DNA of 14,996 nucleotides from an uncultured Eubacteriales bacterium (GCA_934446485.1 CAKSEM010000012.1:1-14996), one strand, 5' to 3'. Shown: positions 1-6,202, numbered from the stretch's first letter. The notes: generated from the sequence alone by a model not told the origin. Made by a program: numbers and translations.

Positions 1-987
1 TGTTTCGGCTTTCGCGCGGAGTACACCGTCAACGGAACTGATATCCACGCGGTTCAGCACCCCGCCCCTCAGGTAGTCCGCCAGATTCTCGGTTACGATG
101 CCGATAAGTCGACGGCGTGCTTCTATGGATGCCCATGCCACGTGCGGAGTAATCACACAGTTTTCAAGTCCGAGATACGGGTGCCCCGGCAGCATCGGCT
201 CGGTATCGAGCACATCGATCCCCGCCCCTCTTATCCTGCCGTCACGCAATGCCGATGCAAGGGCGCTCTCCTCGACGACCGCGCCGCGCGAAGTATTTAT
301 AAGTACCGCAGACGGTTTCATCATTGACAGCGTACGGCGGTTGACTGTACCGCGTGTCTCATCCGTCAGCGGACAATGGAGGGTCAGATAGTCGCTGCAT
401 CGGAAGAGTTCATCGGTATTCACAAATCTTACACCGTCATATACAGTCTCACGGTGCGCTACGGCAACAACGTCCATACCGAATGCAAGCCCGATGCGGG
501 AGACGGCACGTCCGATAGTTCCGAAACCGAATATTCCGAGAGTTTTCCCGTAGAGCTCGGTAATCGGATACGCAAGGTACGAGAACGCGGCGCTCTTCGT
601 CCAGTCGCCGCACGCGGTAGAGGTGCTGTAGTTTCCGAGGCTCGTTGCAAATCCGAGGATCATCGCAAAAACAAGCTGAGCAACGGATTCGGTCGAATAC
701 CCCGGCGCGTTGCACACCGCAATACCGCGCGATGCCGCAGCACGTACGTCGATATTGTTGTATCCTGTCGCAAAAAGCCCTATATAACGAAGGTGCGGAC
801 ACGCATCCATCACATCTGACGTTATCTTAGCCTTATTGCAGATTACGCAGTCGCTGTCGCCTATCGCAGAAGCAAGTTCCTCCTGGGGCAAGGTATCAAA
901 ATACCTGACCTCTCCGAATCGCTCGATCGGTTCGAGCGAAACATCACCCGTCGTCACCGTGCACCTGTCAAGTACAGTTATAGTCAT
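1..987 (-). CDS. D-2-hydroxyacid dehydrogenase (glycerate/hydroxypyruvate reductase-like), partial at the 3' end
   Basis: Cytoplasmic NAD(P)-dependent enzyme that interconverts a 2-oxoacid and its D-2-hydroxyacid. From the start at 987 the frame stays open to base 1, giving 329 residues without a stop, so the C-terminal end lies outside the window. The nucleotide-binding signature GFGTIG is at residues 154-159. The three catalytic residues of the family are visible: Arg234 in NTSRGA, Glu263 in DTEP, and His282 in ITPHVAWAS. The PHVAWAS form and the overall length resemble the glycerate dehydrogenase/hydroxypyruvate reductase branch more than SerA with an ACT domain. The substrate cannot be fixed from sequence. 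The ATG is supported by GGAGGA about 10 bases upstream (complement of 998-1003) and by a consensus promoter at 1039-1067. It is transcribed away from birA. Confidence 0.93.
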   Translation of the reverse strand, partial: MTITVLDRCTVTTGDVSLEPIERFGEVRYFDTLPQEELASAIGDSDCVICNKAKITSDVMDACPHLRYIGLFATGYNNIDVRAAASRGIAVCNAPGYSTESVAQLVFAMILGFATSLGNYSTSTACGDWTKSAAFSYLAYPITELYGKTLGIFGFGTIGRAVSRIGLAFGMDVVAVAHRETVYDGVRFVNTDELFRCSDYLTLHCPLTDETRGTVNRRTLSMMKPSAVLINTSRGAVVEESALASALRDGRIRGAGIDVLDTEPMLPGHPYLGLENCVITPHVAWASIEARRRLIGIVTENLADYLRGGVLNRVDISSVDGVLRAKAET

Positions 988-1038
988 TTGTCTGTTATCC
1001 TCCGAAACGTTGATCTGAGCCATCAAGGCATCAATGTT

Positions 1039-1067
1039 AATATAGCATCTGCTGTATAATTTGTCAA
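1039..1067 (-). promoter_or_regulatory. Sigma-70 type promoter of the hydroxyacid dehydrogenase gene
   Basis: On the minus strand TTGACA (complement of 1062-1067) is followed after exactly 17 bases by TATATT (complement of 1039-1044). The predicted leader is about 45 nt and leads into the GGAGGA site and ATG at 987. It contains repeated TTGAT/ATCAA words that could pair. Confidence 0.8.
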
Positions 1068-1268
1068 GCATTCTGCTTCGCACGGTACATGATAGTCATT
1101 TGCAAAACACAGCGTGCCATACATAGTTCTGCTAAGCTACCGGCACCGCTTTTTTAACGCTCTGAACCATCCCCGGCAATTAATCTGTGCAGATGCTTTG
1201 CAATGTACTCCGAACCATATGATCCGTATATGACAAACCGCAAAGCTCTCCCGAGAGACAATACGCAA
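1068..1268. other. Intergenic spacer between divergent genes, with one terminator-like hairpin
   Basis: This is the remaining part of the 365-base gap between the dehydrogenase and birA starts. No reading frame with a ribosome binding site was found. It holds a right-facing hairpin at 1111-1155 (separate entry) and short palindromes near 1222-1237 (CATAT/ATATG) and 1246-1257 (CTCTC-CC-GAGAG). I see nothing else I can name. Confidence 0.5.
1111..1155 (+). terminator. Orphan intrinsic-terminator-like hairpin reading rightwards
   Basis: AGCGTGCC (1111-1118) pairs with GGCACCGCT (1142-1150) with one bulged C. A run of six T follows at 1150-1155. No plus-strand gene ends here, so it may stop antisense transcription leaving the dehydrogenase region, end an unseen short RNA, or be chance. 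The loop is long (23 nt), which lowers confidence. Confidence 0.4.
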
Positions 1269-1303
1269 ATTGTCAACCAATGTTATTCGGCAAGGTTGAC
1301 AAT
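1269..1303 (+). promoter_or_regulatory. BirA operator upstream of birA-bioY
   Basis: A perfect 10-bp inverted repeat, ATTGTCAACC (1269-1278) and GGTTGACAAT (1294-1303), is separated by 15 bases. This matches the known architecture of BirA operators in Firmicutes (TTGTTAACC-like halves, spacer of about 14-16). The right half contains the TTGACA -35 box of the birA promoter, so bound BirA would block RNA polymerase. The BirA encoded just downstream keeps its DNA-binding domain. Inference: holo-BirA represses its own operon when biotin is plentiful. Confidence 0.85.
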
Positions 1304-1324
1304 CCTCCTCTCTTGTGATAAAAT
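1296..1324 (+). promoter_or_regulatory. birA-bioY promoter
   Basis: TTGACA (1296-1301), a 17-base spacer, and TAAAAT (1319-1324). TG sits one base before the -10 (extended -10). It overlaps the right half of the BirA operator. The leader to the ATG at 1353 is only about 20 nt. Confidence 0.85.
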
Positions 1325-1352
1325 ATATTCATAATGAAAGGAGGCGACTGCA

Positions 1353-2330
1353 ATGAAGACTAAAGATCGTATTCTGCAGCTGCTGATAAACCATCGCGGA
1401 GAGTATCTTTCCGGTGAGAGGCTCTCAGAAGAACTGAATGTATCACGCTGCGCCGTTTGGAAAGGCATAGAGGGGCTGCGCAATGAGGGTTACATAATCA
1501 CCGGAGTGACTCGGCTCGGATATATGCTCTCCGACAACGATGACACCGTCACATCGGACGGCATACGGGCTCTTCTGCCCGCGCCGGCGTGCAATATATT
1601 CGACATAAACGTAGTCAAGCTGACCGGCTCAACGAATGCCGATGCCAAGCGCGCATCGATCCTCGGTGCTCCGGAGGGATACGTTATGATCGCCGGCGAG
1701 CAGAGCGCCGGGCGCGGCAGACTCGGAAGACAGTTTTACTCTCCCGGCGGCAGCGGACTGTATCTCAGCATACTGTTCAGACCTCGCAAGCTCCCGGCGG
1801 ACGAGGCAGTCCTGATAACAACAGCCGCCGCCCTGGCAGTATGCGAAGCAATCGAAGAGGTGGTCGGCGAAAAGGCAACCATAAAGTGGGTAAACGATAT
1901 ATTTGTCGGTGACCGAAAGGTCTGCGGAATACTTACAGAGGCCAGATTCGATACCGAAAGCGGCACGGTAGGCGCGGCAGTTCTCGGTATCGGAATAAAC
2001 GTGTATCCTCCGCAGGGCGGTTTTCCGACAGAGATAGACGGAGTTGCGGGCGTGCTTCTGAACGAACGGACTCCGAACGTCAGGAACCGTCTCTGTGCAT
2101 CGATCCTCTGCCGTGTCCTGCGATATTACCAGAAGCTCGGAACGGAATCACATATCGATGAATACCGCCGCAGATGCTTTATTATCGGCAAAAAGATTAC
2201 GGTCGTGCGCGGAAACGCATCGAAAGCCGCCACGGCATACGGTATAGACGACGCATACCATTTACTCGTCGAATATGAAAACGGAGAGCGTGAAGCGCTC
2301 TCGTCAGGAGAAATCAGCATCAGACTTTGA
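1353..2330 (+). CDS. birA: Bifunctional biotin--[acetyl-CoA-carboxylase] ligase / biotin operon repressor BirA
   Basis: Makes biotinyl-5'-AMP from biotin and ATP and transfers biotin to the carrier lysine of biotin-dependent carboxylases; as the holo form it also represses biotin genes. The 325 residues match a full-length group II BirA. Residues about 1-60 form a winged helix-turn-helix (LSEELNVSRCAVWKGIEGLR). The catalytic domain carries STN at 93-95, the adenylate-binding loop GRGRLGR at 120-126 and KWVND at 178-182, followed by CGILTEA. A small C-terminal SH3-like domain follows from about residue 275. The start is fixed by AAAGGAGG at 1337-1344. The stop is 17 bases before the bioY ATG, so the two form one transcript. 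The operator at 1269-1303 supports autoregulation. Confidence 0.95.
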   Translation: MKTKDRILQLLINHRGEYLSGERLSEELNVSRCAVWKGIEGLRNEGYIITGVTRLGYMLSDNDDTVTSDGIRALLPAPACNIFDINVVKLTGSTNADAKRASILGAPEGYVMIAGEQSAGRGRLGRQFYSPGGSGLYLSILFRPRKLPADEAVLITTAAALAVCEAIEEVVGEKATIKWVNDIFVGDRKVCGILTEARFDTESGTVGAAVLGIGINVYPPQGGFPTEIDGVAGVLLNERTPNVRNRLCASILCRVLRYYQKLGTESHIDEYRRRCFIIGKKITVVRGNASKAATAYGIDDAYHLLVEYENGEREALSSGEISIRL

Positions 2331-2347
2331 GGATACAGCACAGAGGC

Positions 2348-2902
2348 ATGGAGAAAAATAAAATCAGAAAACTCGTTATGTGCGCACTGTTTACGGCACT
2401 GATCGCGGTCGGAGCTTACATACGCATACCCGGACCCGCAGTCCCGTTCACGCTTCAGACGTTATTCGTCATGCTCGCCGGTGTACTTCTCGGACCGAGA
2501 CTCGGTGTGCTTTCGGCACTTGCATATATGCTGATCGGGCTACTCGGTATACCGATATTTACAGGAGGCGGAGGAATAGGGTACGTATTTCGTCTGTCAT
2601 TCGGTTATATAATCGGATTCGTCGCCGCGGCATATGTGACCGGGTGCATCACGGCAAGGAGCGATGAACCGTCACTCAGACTGATTCTTATCGCTAACGG
2701 TGCCGGAATAATGACAGTATATGCATTCGGTCTTGCCTATTACTACCTGCTCTCGCGATTCTACTTTGGGCAGGAGGTACCGCTCGTTCCGTTCTTTATG
2801 AACTGTTTTATTCTGACGCTTCCGGGAGATATAGTGACCTGCGGCATCGGTGCCGTTCTCTCGCGCCGACTCATTCCCGTCGCACGTCGAACACTAAACT
2901 GA
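2348..2902 (+). CDS. bioY: Biotin transporter BioY (ECF S component)
   Basis: Substrate-binding membrane subunit of an energy-coupling factor biotin importer, working alone or with shared EcfA/EcfT subunits not in this window. The family signature is clear: IRIPGPAVPFTLQTLFVMLAG at residues 25-45, then GVLLGPRLGVLSALAYMLIGLLGIP and the glycine run FTGGGGIGY at 71-79. About six hydrophobic segments fit in 184 residues, the usual length. I chose ATG 2348 (MEKNKIRKLV), which fits the family N-terminus. A TTG at 2327 overlapping the birA stop would add seven residues, but its sequence does not look like the family. GAGGA at 2329-2333 is about 14 bases upstream, so translation may be coupled to birA. 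Co-transcription with birA places biotin uptake and ligation under one repressor. Confidence 0.95.
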   Translation: MEKNKIRKLVMCALFTALIAVGAYIRIPGPAVPFTLQTLFVMLAGVLLGPRLGVLSALAYMLIGLLGIPIFTGGGGIGYVFRLSFGYIIGFVAAAYVTGCITARSDEPSLRLILIANGAGIMTVYAFGLAYYYLLSRFYFGQEVPLVPFFMNCFILTLPGDIVTCGIGAVLSRRLIPVARRTLN

Positions 2903-2906
2903 AGTA

Positions 2907-2959
2907 TCAACGATAAAGATGTCAGAGCGGCAATGCCGCTCTGACATCTTTATCGTTGA
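2907..2959 (+). terminator. Very long perfect hairpin at the end of birA-bioY
   Basis: Left arm 2907-2932 and right arm 2934-2959 are exact reverse complements (26 bp) around a single central base, so the physical loop is about 3 nt. It begins five bases after the bioY stop. There is no T run after it on either strand, so it is not a classical intrinsic terminator. It may stop transcription as an I-shaped hairpin, protect the mRNA 3' end, or be a relic of an inserted element. Confidence 0.6.
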
Positions 2960-3102
2960 CAACTCTGCGGATTCTGTAGGCGGATTTCACCGAAACGGCA
3001 GAACGGAATCCGGAGGTTTCCTGCCGCTTAACAACTCACTATACATCTCCGGATGCTGCCTTGAAACAAAACTTTCCGAAACGATCGACACCTCCATAAC
3101 AA
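2960..3102. other. Non-coding stretch between the bioY hairpin and the tandem repeats
   Basis: No supported gene. A nested inverted repeat is visible: CGGCAG (2996-3001) with CTGCCG (3021-3026), enclosing GGAA and TTCC. A plus-strand frame starting inside the hairpin at 2919 and a minus-strand frame ending at 3039 cross this stretch. Neither has a ribosome binding site or a family signature. Confidence 0.4.
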
Positions 3103-3352
3103 GTCATAGCCTCCGGCTTTGCCTGAGACTTGATTAAGTCCCGGAAGGACTTTTGATCGACTGGCATCCGAAGATGCTCTGAATTATCCCTCGCTTGCAT
3201 AAATTGCCCCGCCGCACGCATGCGGGCATCCGCCGTTTTTATTGAGTTCATACTAATTTGCCGGATTGTTATTCCCGACCCGCTTCTCTCGATACCTCGA
3301 ACTAAAGCTTTTTTGCGGTATACCTACGCAGGATAGCCGATGCTCTCCTAAT
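3103..3352. repeat. Tandem structured repeat, copy 1 (about 250 nt)
   Basis: First of two direct copies. Bases 3144-3352 (209 nt) are identical to 3397-3605 by direct comparison; the 41-nt head 3103-3143 is similar but diverged. The head holds a decayed hairpin (CCTCCGGC TTT GCCTGAGA, two mismatches) and an intact one (GACTT GATT AAGTC, 3128-3141). The body holds GCATC-CGAA-GATGC (3164-3177), CCCGC/GCGGG stems near 3207-3226, and a T-rich stretch. A minus-strand frame (3251 down to 3039, 70 codons) crosses it without a ribosome binding site. Candidates are a structured RNA, a MITE-like repeat or a protein-binding array. I do not recognise the family. Confidence 0.8.
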
Positions 3353-3354
3353 TC

Positions 3355-3605
3355 AGTCAAAACCTCCGGCTAAGCCGGAGGCTTGAATAGGCCCTAGAAG
3401 GACTTTTGATCGACTGGCATCCGAAGATGCTCTGAATTATCCCTCGCTTGCATAAATTGCCCCGCCGCACGCATGCGGGCATCCGCCGTTTTTATTGAGT
3501 TCATACTAATTTGCCGGATTGTTATTCCCGACCCGCTTCTCTCGATACCTCGAACTAAAGCTTTTTTGCGGTATACCTACGCAGGATAGCCGATGCTCTC
3601 CTAAT
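3355..3605. repeat. Tandem structured repeat, copy 2 (about 251 nt)
   Basis: Second copy, starting two bases after copy 1 ends. Its head carries a perfect 8-bp hairpin (CCTCCGGC TAA GCCGGAGG, 3363-3381). On the minus strand this is followed by TTTT, so it looks like an intrinsic terminator for leftward transcription of this copy. The adjacent small stem GGCTT GAAT AGGCC is kept relative to copy 1 by paired changes. The body is identical to copy 1. The minus-strand frame in this copy closes after 36 codons because the head differs. Absolute identity of the bodies suggests recent duplication or gene conversion. Confidence 0.8.
3363..3381 (-). terminator. Terminator-like hairpin in the head of repeat copy 2
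   Basis: Perfect 8-bp GC-rich stem with a 3-nt loop. Read on the minus strand it is followed immediately by TTTTGAC. It would end a leftward transcript covering 3382-3605. The matching site in copy 1 (3111-3129) has lost two pairs and its T run, so only copy 2 keeps this potential. Confidence 0.5.
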
Positions 3606-3614
3606 CCAAAGCAA

Positions 3615-3650
3615 ATACAGCACCGAATGCCGCAGCATCCGGTGCTGTAT
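3615..3650 (-). terminator. Hairpin, possible terminator of the DUF1015-SPFH transcript
   Basis: ATACAGCACCG (3615-3625) pairs perfectly with CGGTGCTGTAT (3640-3650). An inner ATGC/GCAT pair shortens the loop to CGCA. On the minus strand it is followed by TTTGCTTTGG, a weak T-rich tail. It lies about 190 bases beyond the SPFH stop, so the transcript would have a long 3' end. Confidence 0.5.
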
Positions 3651-3673
3651 GTCGGTTTCGAACCGTTCGATTT

Positions 3674-3790
3674 TCAGCGACAGGGGCAAAGTGACGCCTT
3701 GCGCCATCCGTCAGCTATAAGCTTTGCCCGAAAGCCATCGGTGTCAAAGAAACGCAAAAGTTCGTTTTTCAGAATTGCATCGTCTATCAA
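3674..3790 (-). CDS. Possible small ORF or gene remnant, 38 codons, TTG start
   Basis: Just downstream of the SPFH gene on the same strand lies a short frame from TTG 3790 to TGA 3674. Its sequence has protein-like composition, with blocks such as DDAILKNELLRFFD and FRAKLIADGWRK and a C-terminal CPC. No ribosome binding site is evident. A different frame just upstream (read from 3838) gives WKNQKEYLKWDGLFRFD before its stop, so the two could be pieces of one frameshifted gene. The stem GGGCAAAG/CTTTGCCC (3684-3729) lies inside it, so the region could be a structured 3' end instead. I do not recognise a family. Confidence 0.25.
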   Translation of the reverse strand: MIDDAILKNELLRFFDTDGFRAKLIADGWRKASLCPCR

Positions 3791-3838
3791 ATCGGAACAG
3801 TCCGTCCCATTTCAGATACTCTTTCTGATTTTTCCAGA

Positions 3839-4813
3839 TCAATCCTCTGAAGAATTCTCTTCAAATTTGTCGCAGCAAGGATCCTCTGCCTCAGAAACCT
3901 CCTCATCGGGTGCCGCGGGAGTCGTACTGCCGAGTCCCGTCGTTTCGGAAAAGACGACATTAGATGTAACAGCGCGGACAGCATCCGTCGGAATTATGAT
4001 CTTTGATGCCTTGCCGTCCGACATACGCACAAGTGCCTCGTACTTTTTAAGCTCGAGCACAGACGCATCGGGTGCCGCTTCGCGCAGAAGCCTAAGTCCG
4101 CGCGCTTCAGCCTCCTTTGAAAGGAATATCGCCTGAGCTTCACCTTCAGCACGGGCGATACGCGCATCGCGCTCACCCTCTGCAGCAAGTATCATAGCCT
4201 GCTTTTCTCCCTCGGCACGCGTGATCGATGCGGCCTTGTGTCCCTCAGCCTGAAGCAGCGTTTCGCGGCGGTCGCGCTCTGCCTTCATCTGCTTCTCCAT
4301 CGCATTCTGTATCTCAGCCGGAGGCATTATATTCTTGAGCTCAACGCGAGTGACCTTAATGCCCCACTGATCCGTTGCCTCATCGAGGATCATGGTCATC
4401 TTACCGTTTATCGTATCGCGCGAGGTCAGCGTTCCGTCAAGCTCAAGCTCACCGACGATATTTCTGAGCGTCGTCGCCGTAAGATTCTCCAGTGCACTGA
4501 TCGGATTGACCGCACCGTATGCATAAAGCTTTGCATCGTATATACGGAAGAACACGACAGTATCTATCTGCATCGTAACGTTATCCTTCGTTATGACGGG
4601 CTGCGGCGGGGAGTCGATCACCTGCTCTTTGAGCGTCACGTGCTTCACCACGCGTTCGATAAACGGAACCTTAACATGTATACCCGCACCCCACGTAGTT
4701 TTATACTTTCCGAGGAACTCAACGACATCCTCAGATGCCTGCGGCACGATCCTGACGTTCGAAACAATAAGAAACAGAACGATGACCGCGATACCTATCA
4801 TAACATAGCCCAT
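3839..4813 (-). CDS. SPFH/Band 7 (stomatin/QmcA-like) membrane protein
   Basis: Membrane scaffold protein of the stomatin-prohibitin-flotillin-HflK/C superfamily. Such proteins form large oligomers in the bacterial membrane and often influence proteases or lipid domains. An N-terminal hydrophobic segment covers residues 2-18. The Band 7 domain runs from about 20 to 175 (VVEFLGKYKTTWGAGIHVKVPFIERV; ENLTATTLRNIVGELELDGTLTSRD). A charged helical region at 175-245 has repeated AEGE/AEGH units at about 11-12 residue spacing, typical of the family's coiled coil. The tail (about 298-324) is acidic and contains CC at 313-314. The start ATG has AAGGCGGA 8 bases upstream. The usual NfeD partner is absent next door; instead DUF1015 precedes it by 57 bases, probably in one transcript. 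Confidence 0.92.
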   Translation of the reverse strand: MGYVMIGIAVIVLFLIVSNVRIVPQASEDVVEFLGKYKTTWGAGIHVKVPFIERVVKHVTLKEQVIDSPPQPVITKDNVTMQIDTVVFFRIYDAKLYAYGAVNPISALENLTATTLRNIVGELELDGTLTSRDTINGKMTMILDEATDQWGIKVTRVELKNIMPPAEIQNAMEKQMKAERDRRETLLQAEGHKAASITRAEGEKQAMILAAEGERDARIARAEGEAQAIFLSKEAEARGLRLLREAAPDASVLELKKYEALVRMSDGKASKIIIPTDAVRAVTSNVVFSETTGLGSTTPAAPDEEVSEAEDPCCDKFEENSSED

Positions 4814-4870
4814 AATTCAAATCCGCCTTAGTTAAAATATATTTCCACAGCTGATATGCCGCAGATTGCG

Positions 4871-6100
4871 TTATTTTACGATACTGCGCGCCTCAAGGTA
4901 GTATCTCTTGCTGTGCGCGTCTCCCATCGAAAACGTCTTTCTCGGGAGCGGTCCGTCACATATCAGATCAAAGAGCCTGCCGCGTTCAAATCCGCCGAAT
5001 AGGAATCCGGCAGTGCCCGGACGTGAGGCAAGCGATATGAGATCGGTCTCTCCGTGAATATAGTCGCACGAAACACCATCGTGCTCAGAAATATACCGGT
5101 CGATAAAATCCTGAAGGGTACCGACAGTCATCGGATGAGTCTTTTTCTTAAACGACATATCCCGTCTGCCGTCCGCGCTGACAACACAAAAACTCTGCTC
5201 TCCGTCGCCGCCGCTCACGCTCTCAAGCTCATGCAAAAGCTCGTCACAGTCAACGCCTGTGAGAACACGATATATAGGCTCAAATTCTATTGCATCGTCG
5301 TATATCGAAACGAGCTCGCACATGGCATATCTTGCGGGGTGTGTCTCGGCAGCCGCAGCATCGTGTGCGCGCAGGGCATCATAATGTGCCTTTGCGGCGG
5401 CCAGTGAATGGTTGCCGTCGCCGACGGCGTACGGGATATCGCACGAGTGCTCCGTATCGGCGATAACACCGGAAAGGCGTCGCGCCGCATCGCCCTCGAT
5501 CGCCCGGCCCCTGATATGCCCGCCGCCCTGCATGAGATCAAAGTCGTAGAGCAGATCCCCGCAAAGCTCCGATGCCGTATCGAATATTCCCGATCGATCC
5601 TGCGCAAAGAGCATGATATGCGGCAGCTCCAGCGTCGCGTCACGTCTCATGCGGCACCGCGGCGGAATGCGTGATGCCACCGTTTCCTCCGTCGCACGGA
5701 TCTTCGATTTCGATCCTGCCGAGTAATCATATTCCTCAAGATCGACCGCGCCGCAGATTCCGCGCCGCACCCGTCCGTCGGGAAGCGTACGTTCAACATA
5801 GATATACCCGCAAATTCTTTGTGCGGCACGCCACAGATCGGACGACGGCACATCGCGCATATGCTTCAGCACATCGCACGCCTTTTCAGACTCTTTCGGC
5901 GTTCCGAGGAACGCCTCGGGAAGAATATAATCATACGTGGACGGGTATCCGTCACAGAATCTTTCAACCGTATTCCAATAAGCCGCGTCGGACGTGAACT
6001 GATCGCACGCGATCACTGCCCAGCGCTCCATCGCTTCCGGATCGCCTGCAAACGGCGGCAAAAGTATATCTGTGCCTGTGAATATCCGAGAAATCTCCAT
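4871..6100 (-). CDS. DUF1015 family protein
   Basis: Conserved protein of unknown biochemical function, predicted cytoplasmic, 409 residues. Family hallmarks are visible: ERWAVIACDQFTS near residue 25, PSTYDYILPEAFL near 53, KIRATEET at 133-140, and the signature VGDGNHSLAAAK at 226-237. There is also a distal GFLFGGFERGRLFDL segment. In many clostridia this family lies near D-3-phosphoglycerate dehydrogenase genes; here a related dehydrogenase is about 4 kb away on the same strand but is not in the same operon. I chose ATG 6100 because MEISRIF aligns with the family's start. A TTG at 6154 would add 18 unlikely residues and would sit only a few bases after the -10 box. GGAGG (complement of 6114-6118) is 13 bases upstream, which is longer than ideal. 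Confidence 0.9.
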   Translation of the reverse strand: MEISRIFTGTDILLPPFAGDPEAMERWAVIACDQFTSDAAYWNTVERFCDGYPSTYDYILPEAFLGTPKESEKACDVLKHMRDVPSSDLWRAAQRICGYIYVERTLPDGRVRRGICGAVDLEEYDYSAGSKSKIRATEETVASRIPPRCRMRRDATLELPHIMLFAQDRSGIFDTASELCGDLLYDFDLMQGGGHIRGRAIEGDAARRLSGVIADTEHSCDIPYAVGDGNHSLAAAKAHYDALRAHDAAAAETHPARYAMCELVSIYDDAIEFEPIYRVLTGVDCDELLHELESVSGGDGEQSFCVVSADGRRDMSFKKKTHPMTVGTLQDFIDRYISEHDGVSCDYIHGETDLISLASRPGTAGFLFGGFERGRLFDLICDGPLPRKTFSMGDAHSKRYYLEARSIVK

Positions 6101-6159
6101 TATACTGTGCGTACCTCCGTCATCTCCGCGCGGGCTTATAATTCCATCTGTCAATTATA

Positions 6160-6188
6160 ATTATACCTTAATTGCCGCACAGTGTCAA
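6160..6188 (-). promoter_or_regulatory. Consensus promoter of the DUF1015-SPFH unit
   Basis: On the minus strand TTGACA (complement of 6183-6188), 17 bases, then TATAAT (complement of 6160-6165). Both boxes are perfect matches to consensus, predicting strong constitutive transcription. The -35 box lies only 14 bases from the -35 box of the divergent FAD-dehydrogenase promoter. Confidence 0.88.
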
Positions 6189-6193
6189 TACAC

Positions 6194-6201
6194 GCATATG
6201 C
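6194..6201. promoter_or_regulatory. Short palindrome between divergent promoters
   Basis: GCATATGC is a perfect 8-bp palindrome near the midpoint between the two outward-facing -35 boxes (6183-6188 and 6203-6208). It could be half of a shared regulator site, but an 8-bp palindrome can occur by chance. Confidence 0.2.
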
Positions 6202-6202
6202 C

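Noticed and set aside
376..819. Long plus-strand frame of 147 codons opposite the hydroxyacid dehydrogenase
   Set aside because: It lies antisense to a gene with intact catalytic motifs and has no ribosome binding site or family pattern.
2327..2347. TTG start for bioY overlapping the birA stop
   Set aside because: The extra residues do not match the BioY N-terminus, whereas ATG 2348 gives the typical family start.
2919..3137. Plus-strand frame of 72 codons starting inside the bioY hairpin
   Set aside because: Its start codon lies within a 26-bp stem, there is no ribosome binding site, and it runs into the repeat.
3103..3605. CRISPR array or integron attC sites as an explanation for the repeats
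   Set aside because: There are only two long units of about 250 nt, with no short repeat/spacer pattern, no cas or integrase gene and no attC core sites.
3519..4136. Plus-strand frame of 205 codons across the end of the repeats and the SPFH 3' end
   Set aside because: It starts inside the repeat, covers non-coding hairpins and runs antisense to the SPFH gene. The composition is Ser/Arg-rich, as expected of an antisense shadow.
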